Source: Neelides folsomi
Taxonomy: Eukaryota > Arthropoda > Collembola > Neelipleona > Neelidae
Assembly: GCA_034687125.1 (NCBI GenBank)
Contig: JAQGBZ010000011.1
Coordinates: 1-64,000 of the forward strand
Direction of reading: 5' to 3'
DNA: 64,000 bases
Shown: piece by piece, positions 28,720 to 44,000 of the stretch
How positions within the stretch are numbered: the stretch's first letter is position 1
Layout of the letters: each line of letters begins with the position of its first letter
Made by a program: the position numbers and the translations under genes
The notes under the pieces: model-generated
Databases searched by the model: none
What the model saw: the letters and a program-made list of their open reading frames with translations, nothing else
Told to the model about the DNA's origin: nothing

Positions 28720-28835
28720 TTGATTTCTTGTTTATCTAAATATTTTAATGATAATAATGACTACAGTATATATCATATGCGGTACATTTTGTAATATATA
28801 AGAATTATGTTAAATTTGAAGATTTTTTTGAGAAT

Positions 28836-28841
28836 AATAAA
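28836..28841 (+). terminator. Poly(A) signal of DDX56
   Basis: AATAAA lies 117 nt after the DDX56 stop, in an A-rich context. It is the first canonical signal downstream. Confidence 0.6.
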
Positions 28842-31800
28842 CGCTCGTTAATCTATCCTATGCACTTTATTGACTAATTATGAAACGATGGATGAATATA
28901 ATAAAAGATAGAAGACGGAAATTTCATGTTCATCTTATTTTATTCAGATCTCTTTCCCGTACATGTAATGGAATCATGTAATATCTTAAATGAATCTTAC
29001 CACGCTGTAGAGAAATGATTTAAAGGAAGTACAAATACAAGTATTTCGACCCAGAAACCAAACGTGTATAAATAAATAAATAAAATATTTAAAATACGTA
29101 AATGTAACATGTAAAAAGTGGAAGTAAAAAAACACTCGTTACGTCGAAGTATCATTAAGAAGGAAATGAATGGGTTTGAAGTGTGATTTTCCTGCTTTGC
29201 TGATTTTAATACATTGAATATGGAAGGGGAATTTCATACATATTTTTGATAAATCAAATTTCTTAATCAAAGCTGAGAGAGAAGGGAAAACGGATAGAAA
29301 CAAATGTGAAGAATAAAAAGGCTCAATTGGTTTCTCAATCATTTCCTTTTCTCTTTCCCCCATCTTGACATGTCAAAAATGTCGGGACAAAGGTCAGGAT
29401 TGAGTTTACTGACGAGAGTTGTTGGTTCAACAAAACCGATTTCATCTTTAAAATGAATTAAATATATAATTAAAAAATGTATATTATTGAGTGAAAAAAG
29501 GGACCAATTGAATTGAGAGATTGTTTCAAGTTGAATAAGTTGTAATCATATATAGACATATAATATATAGTTATGTATTAAATACGCTTGAATCTGATAA
29601 AATTAAATGGGAAGATACAGATGAGCAATTTAAAGGTTTAAGGGTGATAAAATAACACGCGAGACAATAACACTTAAATAAAACCTCCATTGATAATTAC
29701 AGATTTTTCTAAATCATCGTATGATTGCGAAAAGAAACCTTTTTCGGTTTTGTTACACTCAAAACCACACGTATAATATAAATATAATATTTGTATATAT
29801 GGTAAATATATTTAAAGAAATGTATGGTATTTTCTTTGTGGTCGATGCATAACTTTTTATATACGAATTATTTCGGTACAGTTTTCAAAGCCATTGAAGA
29901 GAATTGTTTTTATATAATCATTTAATGATTAATTAGAGAAAAGTCTTAGGTATAAAGATTGAGGAAACATTTGATAATTTCTCATTCTCACATCGATTGT
30001 GAGTGACTATTTTAAATACCCATTGCCTATTAAATATATATATTAATCAACTTCACTGGTTTTGTAGTTATATTGCACAAATATTGGATTTCTTATTTTT
30101 CACATCTTTCTAAATTTTTAATTTTACCCAATGAAGGTAATTTAAGTTTACTTAAAAAATTCTTCTCATATTTTTACCAATTTATAACCAACTTGTTGAT
30201 CACTAAATAAGTGGTTAAAAGTACTTTTTAATAATAACTGTAACTTATGGTTATAGTTATTTGAATTAGAATTAGAACCATGAGAAAGCTAAATCTGTTC
30301 ATACGGTAAAGCTGTTCATTTAAGAGATTTGAGATATTACTAACGATAAGTATATAACTTAAAGTATTACTAAAACCTTATTTACGTATTAGGTACAGGT
30401 GTAATGTGCTCCGATTCTTCCAACAGTTGAAGTTTCTACCAATAAATTTATAAGTTGTAAATTACAACAAACGTTAAATATTTAAAATGAATCACTTAAA
30501 TAATTTAATTCTGACCTTTGACATTATCAGAAATTTGCCAATTTATCCAAGTAAGTGAGAAGATTAATTACTTTAGTTTTTATACATATATAATAAGATG
30601 GATGTAAATAAGATATTAATTTAGTTTTGAAAATATTTACGAATATTTTGTTGGTTAATTATATCAACAATGTCATTTTTATAAATTATCTTTTTCATAT
30701 TTGACTTTTTGTATACTTTACTTGCGATTATCAAATTGATTGCAAATTTCGTTTAATTATTAAATTGATTTTGTTTGCCAAAAAACTTTGATTATTGTTT
30801 GCTAAATAACCATAAATAGGTCAGCGGTTTATAAACGCAATTTTACGTAATAGATCATTGCTTCCTGTATACGTATGAAGATATTTAATCTTCAACACTT
30901 AAAGTGCGGATTCCACGTTATTTAATACACAAATTAATATTTACAATTAACCTTGCTCAGAATACTATGTAATAGCGGGGACAATGGTGATTAATTGTAA
31001 CTAATTTAATAACAATTTACACCTTTAGGGATTTCTTTGGTAAACTAAAGCAAATTTTCCATCACCTCAATAATACAGCTCTCGCAATTTTAATAGATTA
31101 CCTATATGTATAGTATATATATATATGGTATATGATAAATCCTTTCACAATTCAATTTTATAATTATTTAGATAGTTTATAAACTGTGGGTATATCTAGT
31201 GTATAATATTGGGTAAAATCCATATATCATTGTAGTAGCACAATTAGCAGATTGTCGAACAATTTTTTTAATTGATGTGAAATGATTTTAACATCTTGAT
31301 ATTAATAATATTACAACCCAATTAACAATAACCCGTTAGAGATTATTGAGATTAACTATCTTAAATAACATTACCATATTGTTCTTATAAATATTTAAAT
31401 ATCCTCTATGTTACATTATTGTACGTGTAGAGTATTACATTAAATAATCATTAGGGGTCGAATTTGCTAACTTATTTTAATCAAGAGATTCCAAAGTTAC
31501 AGATACTATATATGATAGTATTCTAATTAATTCTTAAGTATAATTAGTATCAATTATCAAATAATTAATTAAATTAAGAATAATTTAACTGGGAATTGGA
31601 AAGCCTTAAAATGATAAAATATAATAAATTAAATATGTCAACAACAAGATTCGTTAAAAGAATTAAAAATATTCAACACAATACAACAAATAATAAAATA
31701 ACAATAAACTTAAAAAGTACGCGCCTTGTCTTACAAAGATAAAACATATAAACAATAAATAACGAAAAAAGTATATTAATTATATTTTAAAAAAGGTACG

Positions 31801-33119
31801 AATAACACATTGTTATGAATACGAGCACCACTCCCACAAAGTCATTTTGGAACAATAAATAAAATTAAAAATTATCTTAATAAATATTACATTTTACATT
31901 CGTGTAATATTTAGTATGAAAACTCATTTTTTTCCATCGTGTACAAATTGTGAAAAATATACGAAAAATACTTTTAAAAAATCACGGAAATACATTTTAA
32001 TGAACCGTCGTGTTAGAACAATAAACATACACATACGGACGTATTTTAATAAGTTAACTTGATTAATTAAACAGATTAACAAATTTAAATAATGTTTTTG
32101 TTTTTTACATCTTTTCATTTGGAACCATTCGGAAAATTCCGTAGAGCTAATGAAAAGAGTTTTACGTATTTAAAACGGAAAAATCAAGGTATTGCTTCTA
32201 GTAATATATGTAATTTTTAATCTCAATTACTCATTAAAAAGTTTGAGGTTGAATCTCTAATGGATCCGAATACGGATTTAGCAAATTACATATGTTCTAT
32301 TAAGTAATACAAGGTAAGTTGATTATTTACTGCTTCTACCAGTATTTTAAAATGAGGAGCTGTTGAGTATCATTGCGGTACGTGGAATCTAAGATTTCTA
32401 ATTACATTTTATAATTCTTATTAAATTATATCTTGAGCCTTGAGGCTGATGAGTTAAATGTGTAAATATAGTTTAGTTGATGTCATCAAACAAATTACCA
32501 ATTAAAGTACACCACGATTCGACAAAAATGAGCTGAGGAATAAAACTATTTAAATAGTGAGAAAATAAAAATATTAATTTGTCTACGTTCCTAATTTCTT
32601 AATGGAGTAAACAATCAGATTTGACATTTTTTCAAATTCCATTTGGATCACGAGTTTGAAATGGATTTGTTCGTTAAAAGATTCGTTGGATTGATTTTTT
32701 AAAAGAGTCATCATCTTCTATTATATGAAAAATGAAATAAAGAGATTCACGTGTCAAGTTGCTAGTTGTCACAAAATTATGAATTCACATTATTAAAAGG
32801 AAATAAATTAAAGCTCTCACTCATTTGGTTCAACTTGTGTGATATTTAATTAGTGGATCTCTCAATTGAGATGAGGCCGCGGTGGATGGGGAACCATCTT
32901 TGTATAGATTTAATTCAACATCGAGTTTGAATGTCCTTCGATCCAAATTGGGGATTAAAGTCATAGGCAAGTAAACGCGTTCCGCCGAGGAATAGAGACA
33001 GAAGTTGATAGTCGTGAAGTTCGAATAATGTGGAGGTGAGAAAAGTGAAGTGAATGAATTTGAAGGTTCGTTGGAAGAATTTCCCAATGGGATTTGAGAC
33101 ATCAACACATTTGTTCAAT
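28842..33119. other. Intergenic A+T-rich region between convergent DDX56 and Raver
   Basis: About 4.3 kb, strongly A+T-rich, with no coding frame, splice structure or repeat element that I can support. The part next to 33119 must contain the Raver 3' UTR; its poly(A) site was not pinned down. Frames such as 29139-29363 and 31924-32118 (-) look like chance. Confidence 0.55.
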
Positions 33120-33670
33120 TCACGTTTTCTTCTTCTTTTTGAAATAGGAGTCGGCATAGTGAGGTGTGAGGCCGGGAGGTCGGAGTTGTCCAATTAACTC
33201 ATTTTCTCCCAAACCCTCATGGCCCACTTTCCTCTTTTGTCCCAAAGGGTTGTTCAACATGTTGTTGTTGTTGTTCAAACCAGGGGAAAGTGCCGGCCCC
33301 CAAATCCTGCTCTGGAAGCTGGAGCCTCCTCCAAAGCTCGGATGCGGTGGGCTCCCCAACACCGAATTGCTCCAGGGTGTTGGAGAAACTGCCCCGTTTC
33401 CCGACTCGAGTAAACCTTTCCCAGAATTCCGGGAGAATGGAGAGTAAGTCGGGGAGGTCGGGGAAGAGCTGCTCATTTCGCTGCTCCCGTTTGACCCGCT
33501 CCGTTGGGGAACGTTCCCCATAAATGACCGATTGTTCCCGATGGGGGAAGGCGGCCCGCTGAGGCCCGAACTCCATCCACCTTGTTTATTCAGCCCATAT
33601 TCATCACCCTTCATGGACTGCATCAGGAGATCCAAAATGGCTCCTTGCATCCCATCTCCACGTTGCTGCT

Positions 33671-33713
<43 letters not shown>

Positions 33714-36700
33714 ATGTTGTTGCTGCTGTTGCTGTTGGTGGTGGTGGTGATGTTGTTGTTGTTGTTGTTGTTGGAGATGGTGCAGATGCCCGCCGTTTTG
33801 ATGATGCTGATGGAGAAATTGCGAGGGTGGAGATATCCTCCCGTTGTTGCTCCCCCCGAATAAGTGGCTGAGGTTCATGGGATTGCTTAGAAGGTTGCTT
33901 AATGCATCTTGGAGTTCTCCGTTCCCGCCACCGCCCATTGGCCCTCGGTGGACCGGGGGCGACTGGTGATGGGGGAGATTTCCAAACCCTGGCGGGGAAC
34001 TTTGCTGCTTCTGCTGCATGGGATTCGAGTGATGGCCAAACATCCCGCTGTCCGACCGTCCCATTGGAGACGAATTCATCACTGGCGACTTCATAAACAA
34101 GGGGCTGGTGTTCCCAGGAGTGTTTGAGGCCGACTCGGGTGGAGAGGAGTGGCCGAAGAGGGAATACCAAACTGCTTGGAGCGGATCTCCTGGTGGCGTC
34201 TTTGCTCCGGTCATTCCCGTGTCCATTGGAACATCAAGGGAAGGGGAACTGAGGCCAGAAGGACTTGGAAGCAAAGGGCTCTGGAAATATAAATAAATTT
34301 AAATATTAGTAAAACATTCATTTTAACAAGATTAAGGTGTTAATTAATATTAATAATATAGTAAGATATACATAACTACTTATATAAATATTTACAAATA
34401 TGAAAATACGTATTGAGTATATTGCATTTGTAATCCCTTAACCATATTTATGGGACCACTTTTCTCGTTTAAATAACTTTTTTTTATTAATCAATCAATT
34501 TTCATGAAATTTGAACCCAATAAGTAGAATATCATGTAGTTTAAGGGGGGAAAGGTTAGGTGTCAAAGGTTGGCTTAAATGCACTTCTTGAGTCGATATC
34601 ACTAAACGTCAATCGAAGCCTTTTACACTATATGAATCATTTATGGAGTTTGGTTATGATGTTATATCGAATTGCCAGCATCCAGTTCGGACCTAAATCC
34701 ATTAGACAACTAAAAATATGGTACCAAATAGAAGCAAAGGTCAATGCGAAACCAAATCAAACAATCGAATGATTAAAAAAGTTTTAAATAGAGAATGGAA
34801 AAAATTTCCAATGGAAAAAATACGCTCGGGATTGACGATTGGTGACCGCGGCTTAAGAAGTGCATCGAAGCTGATGGGGTGACCTTTGACACCCAACCTT
34901 TTTTGCCTTATACTACATAAGATTATACATATTAGGTTCAATTTTCATGACATTTTGTTGATTAATAAAAAAAAGTTATTTATATGAGAATATAGCGGTC
35001 CCGTAAATATGGTTAAGGAATTATTATGTAAAGAGAAAAATCCAGATTTGCTAATTTACTTTGTGTGAGTTTCCAAAAGGTGTGTTGTTTCTTGGGGCTT
35101 TGAAGGCCGACCATTGGTCTTCCTTATTTGCTCCGTTGTTTCCCCCATATTGGGGAAAGAAATTTTGCGGAATGTTCGATGTCTCCATCATTCCCTGTGA
35201 CCCATTGGGTGAGATGAGGCCCAAGAGAGAACTGAGATTCGGTCCGTTATTCATTGGAATCGAAAAGTGGTCGTTCTTGGTCATGGCCTGGAGGGCCGAA
35301 AGGAGCTGCTGATTTTGCTGCACGAGATTTGGACTTCCTCCGTTCTGCATTTGACTTGCGAGAAGGAGAGTCAAAGCCGTTTGTTGGGCGTTCTTCATCA
35401 CGTTCCCATTTTGAGGAAACGACGGCTTCCCAAAAGGACTTCGTTTCCCCTGGGGGTCACCCATAGTCCCTTTACCATTCTGCACATCTTGGATCTGCTG
35501 GAGGATGATGCTTTGAAGATTCTGAGCGACTAAGGGAAAACATAATGATCATTAATTCTGTTACTTAACCAAACCTATTATGTAATTAAACACTAACACT
35601 AATTTTCCTTATGCCACATCTCTAAAGTGTATGTATTGTATAGTATAATGAATTTCTTTTCTTTCATTTATGTACATTTATATAAAATAAATATACGGAT
35701 ACATATCATGCATATCTGTATTTACTTTAAATACAAAAGAGCTTAAATGTAATCAGTAATCATTTTGCATATTATAAAGCCCCTTGATCAAAGAGTTTTA
35801 AATTCAAGATAAATAATAAAAAAAATCTTCAATCACAATATTTTTCTAAAGAATATTTGGGAATGAGTAAATTGAAAGATGATGAACTCTATTAATTTAT
35901 TCTGAAAGGAGTAAGTGCGCATTTAATCCTCATATCTTCTTCGATCTTTTACTTGACTGAATTTAAAGCTCAAATCTTGAGAATCTCATCTTTGGACCGG
36001 AGACATCAAAAGGATTCGTTTATACACGATACTTATCATTTATACCTACTTGGATAGATATATGGTATATTATATTTTATATAGCTATACAATACATATA
36101 GGTACATACATATGTACCTAGTAATATGTAGTACTACTGTATGTTATATAGGAATATTGCAATATAGGTAATTTATGTAATTAATTAAGATTATTTCTCC
36201 AATTTCCATTTCATTCCTTATTTTTATTGTTGTTCATTTTAAGGTTTAAAAATGTCTGAAGCTTAGCCAAAGGTCATAAAGTTATGTAAAGGAAAAATTG
36301 GTTTCCCCCAGAGAGTGGAAGAAGCTTCAGTGGGTTTAATCACTCCGACTGAGAAATGGAGACATATAATCCAGAAAGATCCGCTTTGAGGAGAAAAACC
36401 TTTCATGAGATTACCTTCAACAATTACGATTGACTCTGGGATTTTTTCTTCATTGCATTCAAGAGCCCAACGATTCTTAACTTTCACATTGAGGGAAAGC
36501 CAACTCTATATGGCTATATAAATATACCTACATATAAATACTATAGATGTACATAGTAATATATACACATGGATACCTTAAGTACATGTATGGTTACAAA
36601 GGCTGTTATGTAGGTACATACAGTGTGTATTTAGTAAGTATATGCCTATTTAAAGTAAATGCTCTTATTTAGCGGCAAAGTTCCTTTTACATGGGAGCTT

Positions 36701-38032
36701 TGAAAAATCCGTAGAAAAAGGTCTCTTTATATGAAGCATAAACCAGGATGATACTTTTCTATATATGAGAATCTCTCTAAGATTTATCTCATCACAATGG
36801 GGTATACGAAATCTTCCTCTTGACAATCGTAAGGTGAAATTCTGCCCAAGGGTGAAAGTAGGTTTAATAGTCCGAGTTGTGGGAGTATATGGTTCGTATG
36901 ATTTGAGCGGTTTATCTTTTCTTCGGAGCCGTGTTGACTGAACCACCCGCCTCTCCCACTCCTCATCACTCACGTATGATGAATGGACGCTTTTTCGACC
37001 CAATTCAATCCTTTCAATCCGACTCATGTCTCCTTTTAGGTAAGATGGAGAAAAGAAATCCGAAATGTGCTCGGAATCAACGAATAATCACTTACTAAGC
37101 CTAAACCAAAATTCCCGAAAAATTCAAATGATTTTCACTATTAAGTTTTTTTACATGTTGAGATATACATCATACTGCATATCATATAATATCTGTATAT
37201 ACATTAATATATGGTATATTTATGTATGTATGTAAATGGTGAAGAAGCAGAGTAGCGAAAATTATGAGTTTAAAGTATGACAAGTTTAAAACGAGGAATC
37301 GATATATGTGAATATGTCAAATTGAATGGCGATGTTAACACATATTTCATATGGAATCATACAAGTGGAATAAATGGAACTTACAGACTGGATTCTGCTT
37401 GGCCAAACTTTGAAGTTGTTGGAAAACGGCTGGAGCTGGTGGATCTGGCAGAAGAGCGCTCTTCCCTTTATTCCCACCCTGAAAATAATAAAATAGAGTT
37501 CAATTCCAAAAAAGGAAATTTGCTAAATCTTTTTCAATTTACATTTGAGAAGAAATTGAAATCGTGTCTTGTAGTTCAAATATTCAAAACACAATTGTTC
37601 ACATATGGGCTATAACGAAATTTCCCAAATAGCACATAATTTGATTTCCATACCGTTAGTACCAATCTGTATATAATATCCTGCTGATAATACATTTATG
37701 TTTATCATTCTACCTTTAAAATATACGAGAGTATATGGTATTCGTAATATAGAGTACGATCATATACTATGTATGATCTGTATGTTTTTGCTGGATATGA
37801 ATTAATTCATATTAACCTATCCTAACCTAATCTAAATACTTGCAATACTTATATAAATCATCTCAATGTGATAGCTCATTGGCAAAAAACCGATTTCGGA
37901 TTTTGGCATAATTCACACAGGCCATAACTAACAATAAATAGTTACATAGTTATGGTCACTTCGGATACACCTATACTATGTACAACTGCATATATTATAA
38001 CTTACCAATATAAGTATTAACTACTTTATATA

Positions 38033-38068
<36 letters not shown>

Positions 38069-41000
38069 CTAATAAAGTCAAAATAGAATATTTCTTATAA
38101 TACTTTACTTCTGGAGTTTTGATTTAAGAAGTTAAGATTCAGAATTTTACTTTGATGTTTGATGTGGAGTGGGCGCTTCGTAGATTTTTGGCACACTTGT
38201 GTAATATATCTTCCATTACTACATATTTTAACTAGGTATATTAGTTGCATATTTATCCGAGGAAATTTGTAAAATGCTTATTTTATATGTACCAGTGCAG
38301 TATATTATATCTACTGCAGAGTCCTCTTCACCATTTCAAGGGTGATTGGACCAGTCGGAACAAATTCCATTCATGTATTAGGTTGAGGCCTTTAGGGGAA
38401 ATCATTTCACGTCTCTTTGCACAAAAATAAATTTCAATTGGCTAACAAGCTTCTTTAGATATCGATATTCCCTCAGAGTGAGAAAGCGCTAAGTGAGGAA
38501 ACCTTTTATCTCTATACAATATATGTACACATTTGAATCAATGCTTACTCGTATGGTATTTATAATATATAAAATATCCCAATATATAATGTGTTGGCTC
38601 TTTCTTTCTTCATCCTTCAAAGTCATAAAATTTTCACGTATGACTCTACGAATCCTTTCGCTCCATCGGCACTCCGAAGGCGGAGAAACGGAGATTATAA
38701 GATGAAAAGTTATATATGGAATATTTGAGCAGAATTCTTTTCTTTTCCTCATCTCTGCTGGTCCAATGGGTTTGGGAGAATAATACATTCGAAGGGTATG
38801 AGTGATCAGACAAAATTAGAAATCTCTGTAACATTCTATACATATATGTATACTATATATCACAAATTGGTATATTATGTTTACGTATGTAGCATATATT
38901 TTCAAAAATATAAGTACAAATGCCTTATATGATAACTAATATATTATGTATCTAAAAGTAAGTGTGTAAATCAATATATAAGTAAATATGTTAGTTCTAT
39001 TTAGATGTTTTATCTGCTCCTGTCTGAAAAGTAAAATGTTGAATTTTTTACATACAGAGATACACAAAGGAAGAGTATTTGTATTTTTTGTAAGATATAC
39101 TAATACTTGTAGTTAATACATTTAGTTAACATTTAGTTAAGAGTAAAAAATGTCTTTGCATTATTTCAAAGACGTTAGAAGGTTTTAAAATCTTTTCAAA
39201 TTCCGCCTTGACTTCCTTATAAATATCATTGAGAGCATCTATGCTGATTTTTTGGCTTCTTCGAGCCCTTTGGCAGCTTTTCTCTGCAAAAAGGGCTAAC
39301 GTCTCTTTCTCCTCTCATATAAACTTTACAATACATAGACATGTATCTTGATCATAGTGTGCATATGTTAGTTATATAATGACGTCTACTACCTTTCCTC
39401 CACTTATTTCTACATTTAAACCGGGAAATCATAGGGAATTTCCCATTAGTAAATTTAAACCCGTCAATTTGGACCAGGAATTTGAAACGAAAAACCCTTT
39501 TGTTTTTCCACAGAATTTGTCAGACTTTTTCATGGCATTTTCCAGATTACGTTTGTTGGGTTAAGGGAACAAGTGGTGTTGGGAATTATGTTCCTTACCC
39601 CATCGTTCAGAAGTTTGAGATAGAGATTGATGGCTCTGACGCCCGGGATGTAATACGCCACCCGAATTCGGCTCCCATGTAGAATAAAATTGTCAAGGCC
39701 TTGTTGAGTCCTCTCGGCTTCTTCTTCACCCAGAAATTCCACGAGGCCCCAATCTTGCGGACAACCGTTCTTTAACGCAATCTATATCCATAAATACCAT
39801 TAACACCATATTAAATATTTAATTAACTAATAATTATACTATGTAGTAACTTTTTTAGCTAAAAATTACTATTTAAGCATTTAGCTAAAAGCATATATGA
39901 ATCCCCATATTTAATCAATAGCTAACAAGTCTTGTAAGTCTGATTGGGTTTAGCCAATAACCCAACCTAACTAACGTTTAATTACAAAACCTTAAATTAC
40001 TTCTGAATAGTAAGGAAATGTTGATTGAGAAGAAGGAAATGAAAAAAGAAGAATCAGAAGGGTTGTTGAGAGAAAATAAAAAAAGTTGTGGATCAAGAAG
40101 GTGTTTTTGTGATTAAAAGGAGACTAAAAATACCTACGAGGCGTCTCTTTAATTAATGATTTCCCTCCTTCGAACAACTTTGTTTCTCATCCTCAATTAA
40201 GTTTTGGGCTCCGGCCCTCTGCACATTTGCCCAAGATCACCCAGAGAGAAGTCCCATATTTAACCCACTGCTCTGCCAGGCATTTGAAGGAAGCATTTGT
40301 AGCTGAGGAAACATTTGGTTAAATCATATTATAAGTAATACCTGGCAATAGGGCGGGTTGACGACGGTGGAGAAAATCCTCCGAAATTCTCCCATGTCTC
40401 GGTAGTTCGGCGGCAGTCTGTCAACATACAGACACTTGGAGTGAAGGGACCGGAGTGTGATGTGACTAGAGTCGAGCCAATCGCAGACCGCCGTGCACTC
40501 AAGGAGTTGGCGACCGTCGAGGGCATTTTTCGCATGGAGAGCGGCTTCCTTCGTCACATACTCAACAAACCCATAGCCTTTCGACTCCGCTAAAATCATC
40601 CACTTTATATTATTTTTCCCTTCAATCATTTTCCACATTCATTAATAATTAAATAATTTTAATTTTACCAGTTTTCTCGGTGATCATGAGGAAACTTCTC
40701 TTCACTTCTCCATAGGCCGAGACCAAAGCGGAGAATTGGGGTTCCGTGTAGGACATCGGAAGACGGCCGACACAAAGGAGCATCTCTGTTGGAGACGGAA
40801 CAATGCTCACCCTTTGACCTCGAATGGTAAACACGGCGTTTTTGTCCCACTCCTCGAGCACCTAAGTAATGGGAAATAGATGGTCCACTTTCTCGGAGTT
40901 TCTCAGGACTTGGAGTAGTTGGATATTAAATCATACCTCTGGGGAGCAGAGAGCTACACGGGCCGACCCTGATTGAATCATCACTGATTGAACATCCCAT

Positions 41001-44000
41001 TCTGCCAACAACTCCCGGATTTCCTGCAAATACAAAGAGAACAGATTGAACTTCCTTTCCGTTAACCTATTTATGTAAAACTCTTTATTTTTCAATACAT
41101 CACTACAGCCATTGGCTGATGGTTCATTTTTCCCACAAACGACCTTCATGAGTTTATTTAGTAATTATTCCTTGTCTAGGGCAATTAGGGAAAGGGTCCA
41201 TCAGGGATGATGGAACGACCGATGCTCACATTTAATTATTACCTCCATTAAGATCACGAAGGGGTGGCGGGAACTTATACTCTTGGGACCAACCATCAGG
41301 GTACGTGGATAAATGAGAGAGCTTATTATTAAAAAAGAGTAGGAAGATGTATATGGGCTTACAAAGAGTTTCATGACACGAGGATTCATCTCTCTCAAAC
41401 CCTGTGCAATCCGCGAGACATAAATTCATCCTAATTAATGGACTTGTAATAAGGAACACAACCAAGCTTCAAGATTACAACCGACATTTAAAAAATGAAC
41501 AATCCCCATTAAGTATTAAAATCCTATTAAAATGGTAAAAGTGGATCTAAATACAGGTAAGTATATTATTGTTGTATATTATTGTTGTGTATTATTGTTT
41601 ATATAATAAGAAATTATGAATAAGCTTGAATTCTCAAATTTATTGTTTTTAAATATTATTATTTCCTACGTGTTTCAATGTTCCCGGTTCATAGTTTTCT
41701 TTAAAATGTGCGTTGTATGAATATATATCTCTGTATTTAGTGTTTGTGGGCCCATGAGAGGAATTGAACGGGAATGGAATAATGGGAACATATGTGAATT
41801 TAAAGTACACCGATTCTCCCACGCGGGTCTCTTTTTTCTCCTTCTTCATTTTGAATGACATTAGGAGAGATAGGGGAAAGATAAAAGGTCGGAAGGGAGG
41901 AATGAATGAATGTGAAAATAGAGATTTAATCTTTGTTTTGGTTCATCGCCAAGTTATAAGCTCTCGAATTCCTCTCATTGTATATGAACTACACCAAAGG
42001 ACATAACATATTCCGACACTTACGACCTTATCTTAAATGAGAAATTAAAACCGGTGTTTCGAATATCTCTTACAGGATTCCTCCTCAATTTAAACATACA
42101 ATTGTCTTCCACTTCAACGAACAAACCACTTGAAACAATGAGCGCGAAGAGATTCCGTTCTTTATTAAACCCCCTTATTATTATTATTTGGGCCTAATAA
42201 AATTGTTACAAGTTAAAATGGATAGCATTCAATTACTCTAATTGCAATTCCTTCTTCCCACCCTGCTAAAATACTATCAAGGTATCAACATTACAGATTC
42301 CCAGCTGCGTGACCCATATACTTATTTTATATACATCTATTAAATATTTTCTATTACGTCTTGGTATAATGACCATTAATTGAATCACATTATTATGAAA
42401 CTGGGTTTATTGTGGATAACTGACTTTTGAGAATCTTGGGATTAAATCCCCCCAACACAATGATCATAAAAAATCCCATTCAACTTCTCTTATCACTCTT
42501 GAATGCTTTTGCAGACGTAATTACCTATTTAATTACGTGATAATTCTTTTCATTATAACCCAGTCAAAATTGGGCCAAGAATTGAAAAAAGAGGAATAAT
42601 TGGATAAAGGCGAAGGAATCGTAAGAATTTAATGTGACTCAAGTAGACCATTCTCTTTTCAAGATGATTATCAAGAAACAGATGTGAAAATTTAAATCTC
42701 TAGACTTATAATAAGAAACACACGAGAAGGAAGTTATTTCTGTTGAGTTTTGAAAAAGTAGTTAGAATGGAAATTGAATGGGAATTGGATTCAACTTGTT
42801 GTGAAACTATTGAGATATTACAGGAATGTCACTCGATGGGAACGCTCCCGGCAGCGCTCCTGGGAACGTTCCCATCCGACACTCGGAAACGCCCCTTGGG
42901 AACGTTCCCATCCGACACTCGGAAACGCCCCTTGGGAACGTTCCCGGGAGCGCTGATAGGAACGTTCCTGGGAATATTCCCGGGAACGCTCCCATTAGTC
43001 GACGGGATTGAGAATTCGGCATCCCTGGAGATATATTAAATTAAACAAACGGATCTTTTCAAACTAATCTTGGAATATTGAACAGATTAAACAAAGATTT
43101 AACATGTAAAGTGAATTTAATACATTTCTTCATATTGAGTTTGCCAAATGTCAATAAAGTCCAACTCTGTTTGAGTGGATGATACAAAGGATTTGATTGC
43201 CCGGACACCTCATGGTCAAAGTGATTATCAAAGTTGAGGTTGAAATGAAATAGGAGATGAAAAGTTTTTGAATCCTCGGAAGAGAGATCAAACCCTTCCA
43301 AATTCAATGATCAAAATTTGATAAGTTGAAAGAGTTCTCATAAGCCTTCGGGAATGTCCCGAACGTAATTTTCTTTTCTTCAAATTTACAGGAATTGGAC
43401 CAAAGGAAAATGATAGGAGAAAACGGCCGTTCGCCGAAGGCTCCATTTCAATTCCTGACTTTGGTCTGTTTAATGAAAATACTCACCTCAGACGGAAAGT
43501 TAATCAAAAGTTGCCCTGTACAGTAAATACGTACACAAATTTGGCTCCAACATCTTTTCCCATTCCCAACTCAAATGGCAGCCGCTCAATTCATTCCCGG
43601 ATGCATACCGCTCATTTACAAATAAATGATCTCCCACTCCATCAATTCTGCACTCATTGAAAAATTAAAATGATGTTTTAACGAGATGGGTTATTGATGG
43701 CCTTAATGAAAATAGTTCCTCCTTTTCCCTATTTTTTAATTTATTGTGATTCTAATGGCAATGGCCAATTGGAGATTGCTCAAACATCCATTAAACATAT
43801 AGCATCCGACATTTTATAAATATATCTTCCACATGCCTCTGTTCCATTTGTGGATGTCTGAACTTATAAAACTTCTACTTTATTCGCTCACGTGGAATTG
43901 AACGAGAAAATTTGCGGAATTTGAAAGAATATGCAAACAAGGGATGATTCATCGCTTACTCACTCAGAGAGAGAGATGAGAAGTTTTGAACTTCAAAAGG

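Noticed and set aside
33532-33863. Poly-Leu and poly-Cys frames on the plus strand
   Set aside because: They are antisense readings of the CAG/CAA tract in Raver and carry no other support.
33217-34170. Alternative long frames over the last Raver exon
   Set aside because: The frame ending at 33120 matches the Raver C-terminus; the others are shadows in G+C-rich coding DNA.
35460-35529. Direct joining of Raver exon 39599-39781 to 35060-35529
   Set aside because: The phases clash; the 94 nt exon at 37385-37478 solves both phase and homology.
42743-43039. Repetitive Gly/Thr/Phe/Pro-rich frames
   Set aside because: They only translate the GGGAACGTTCCC array.
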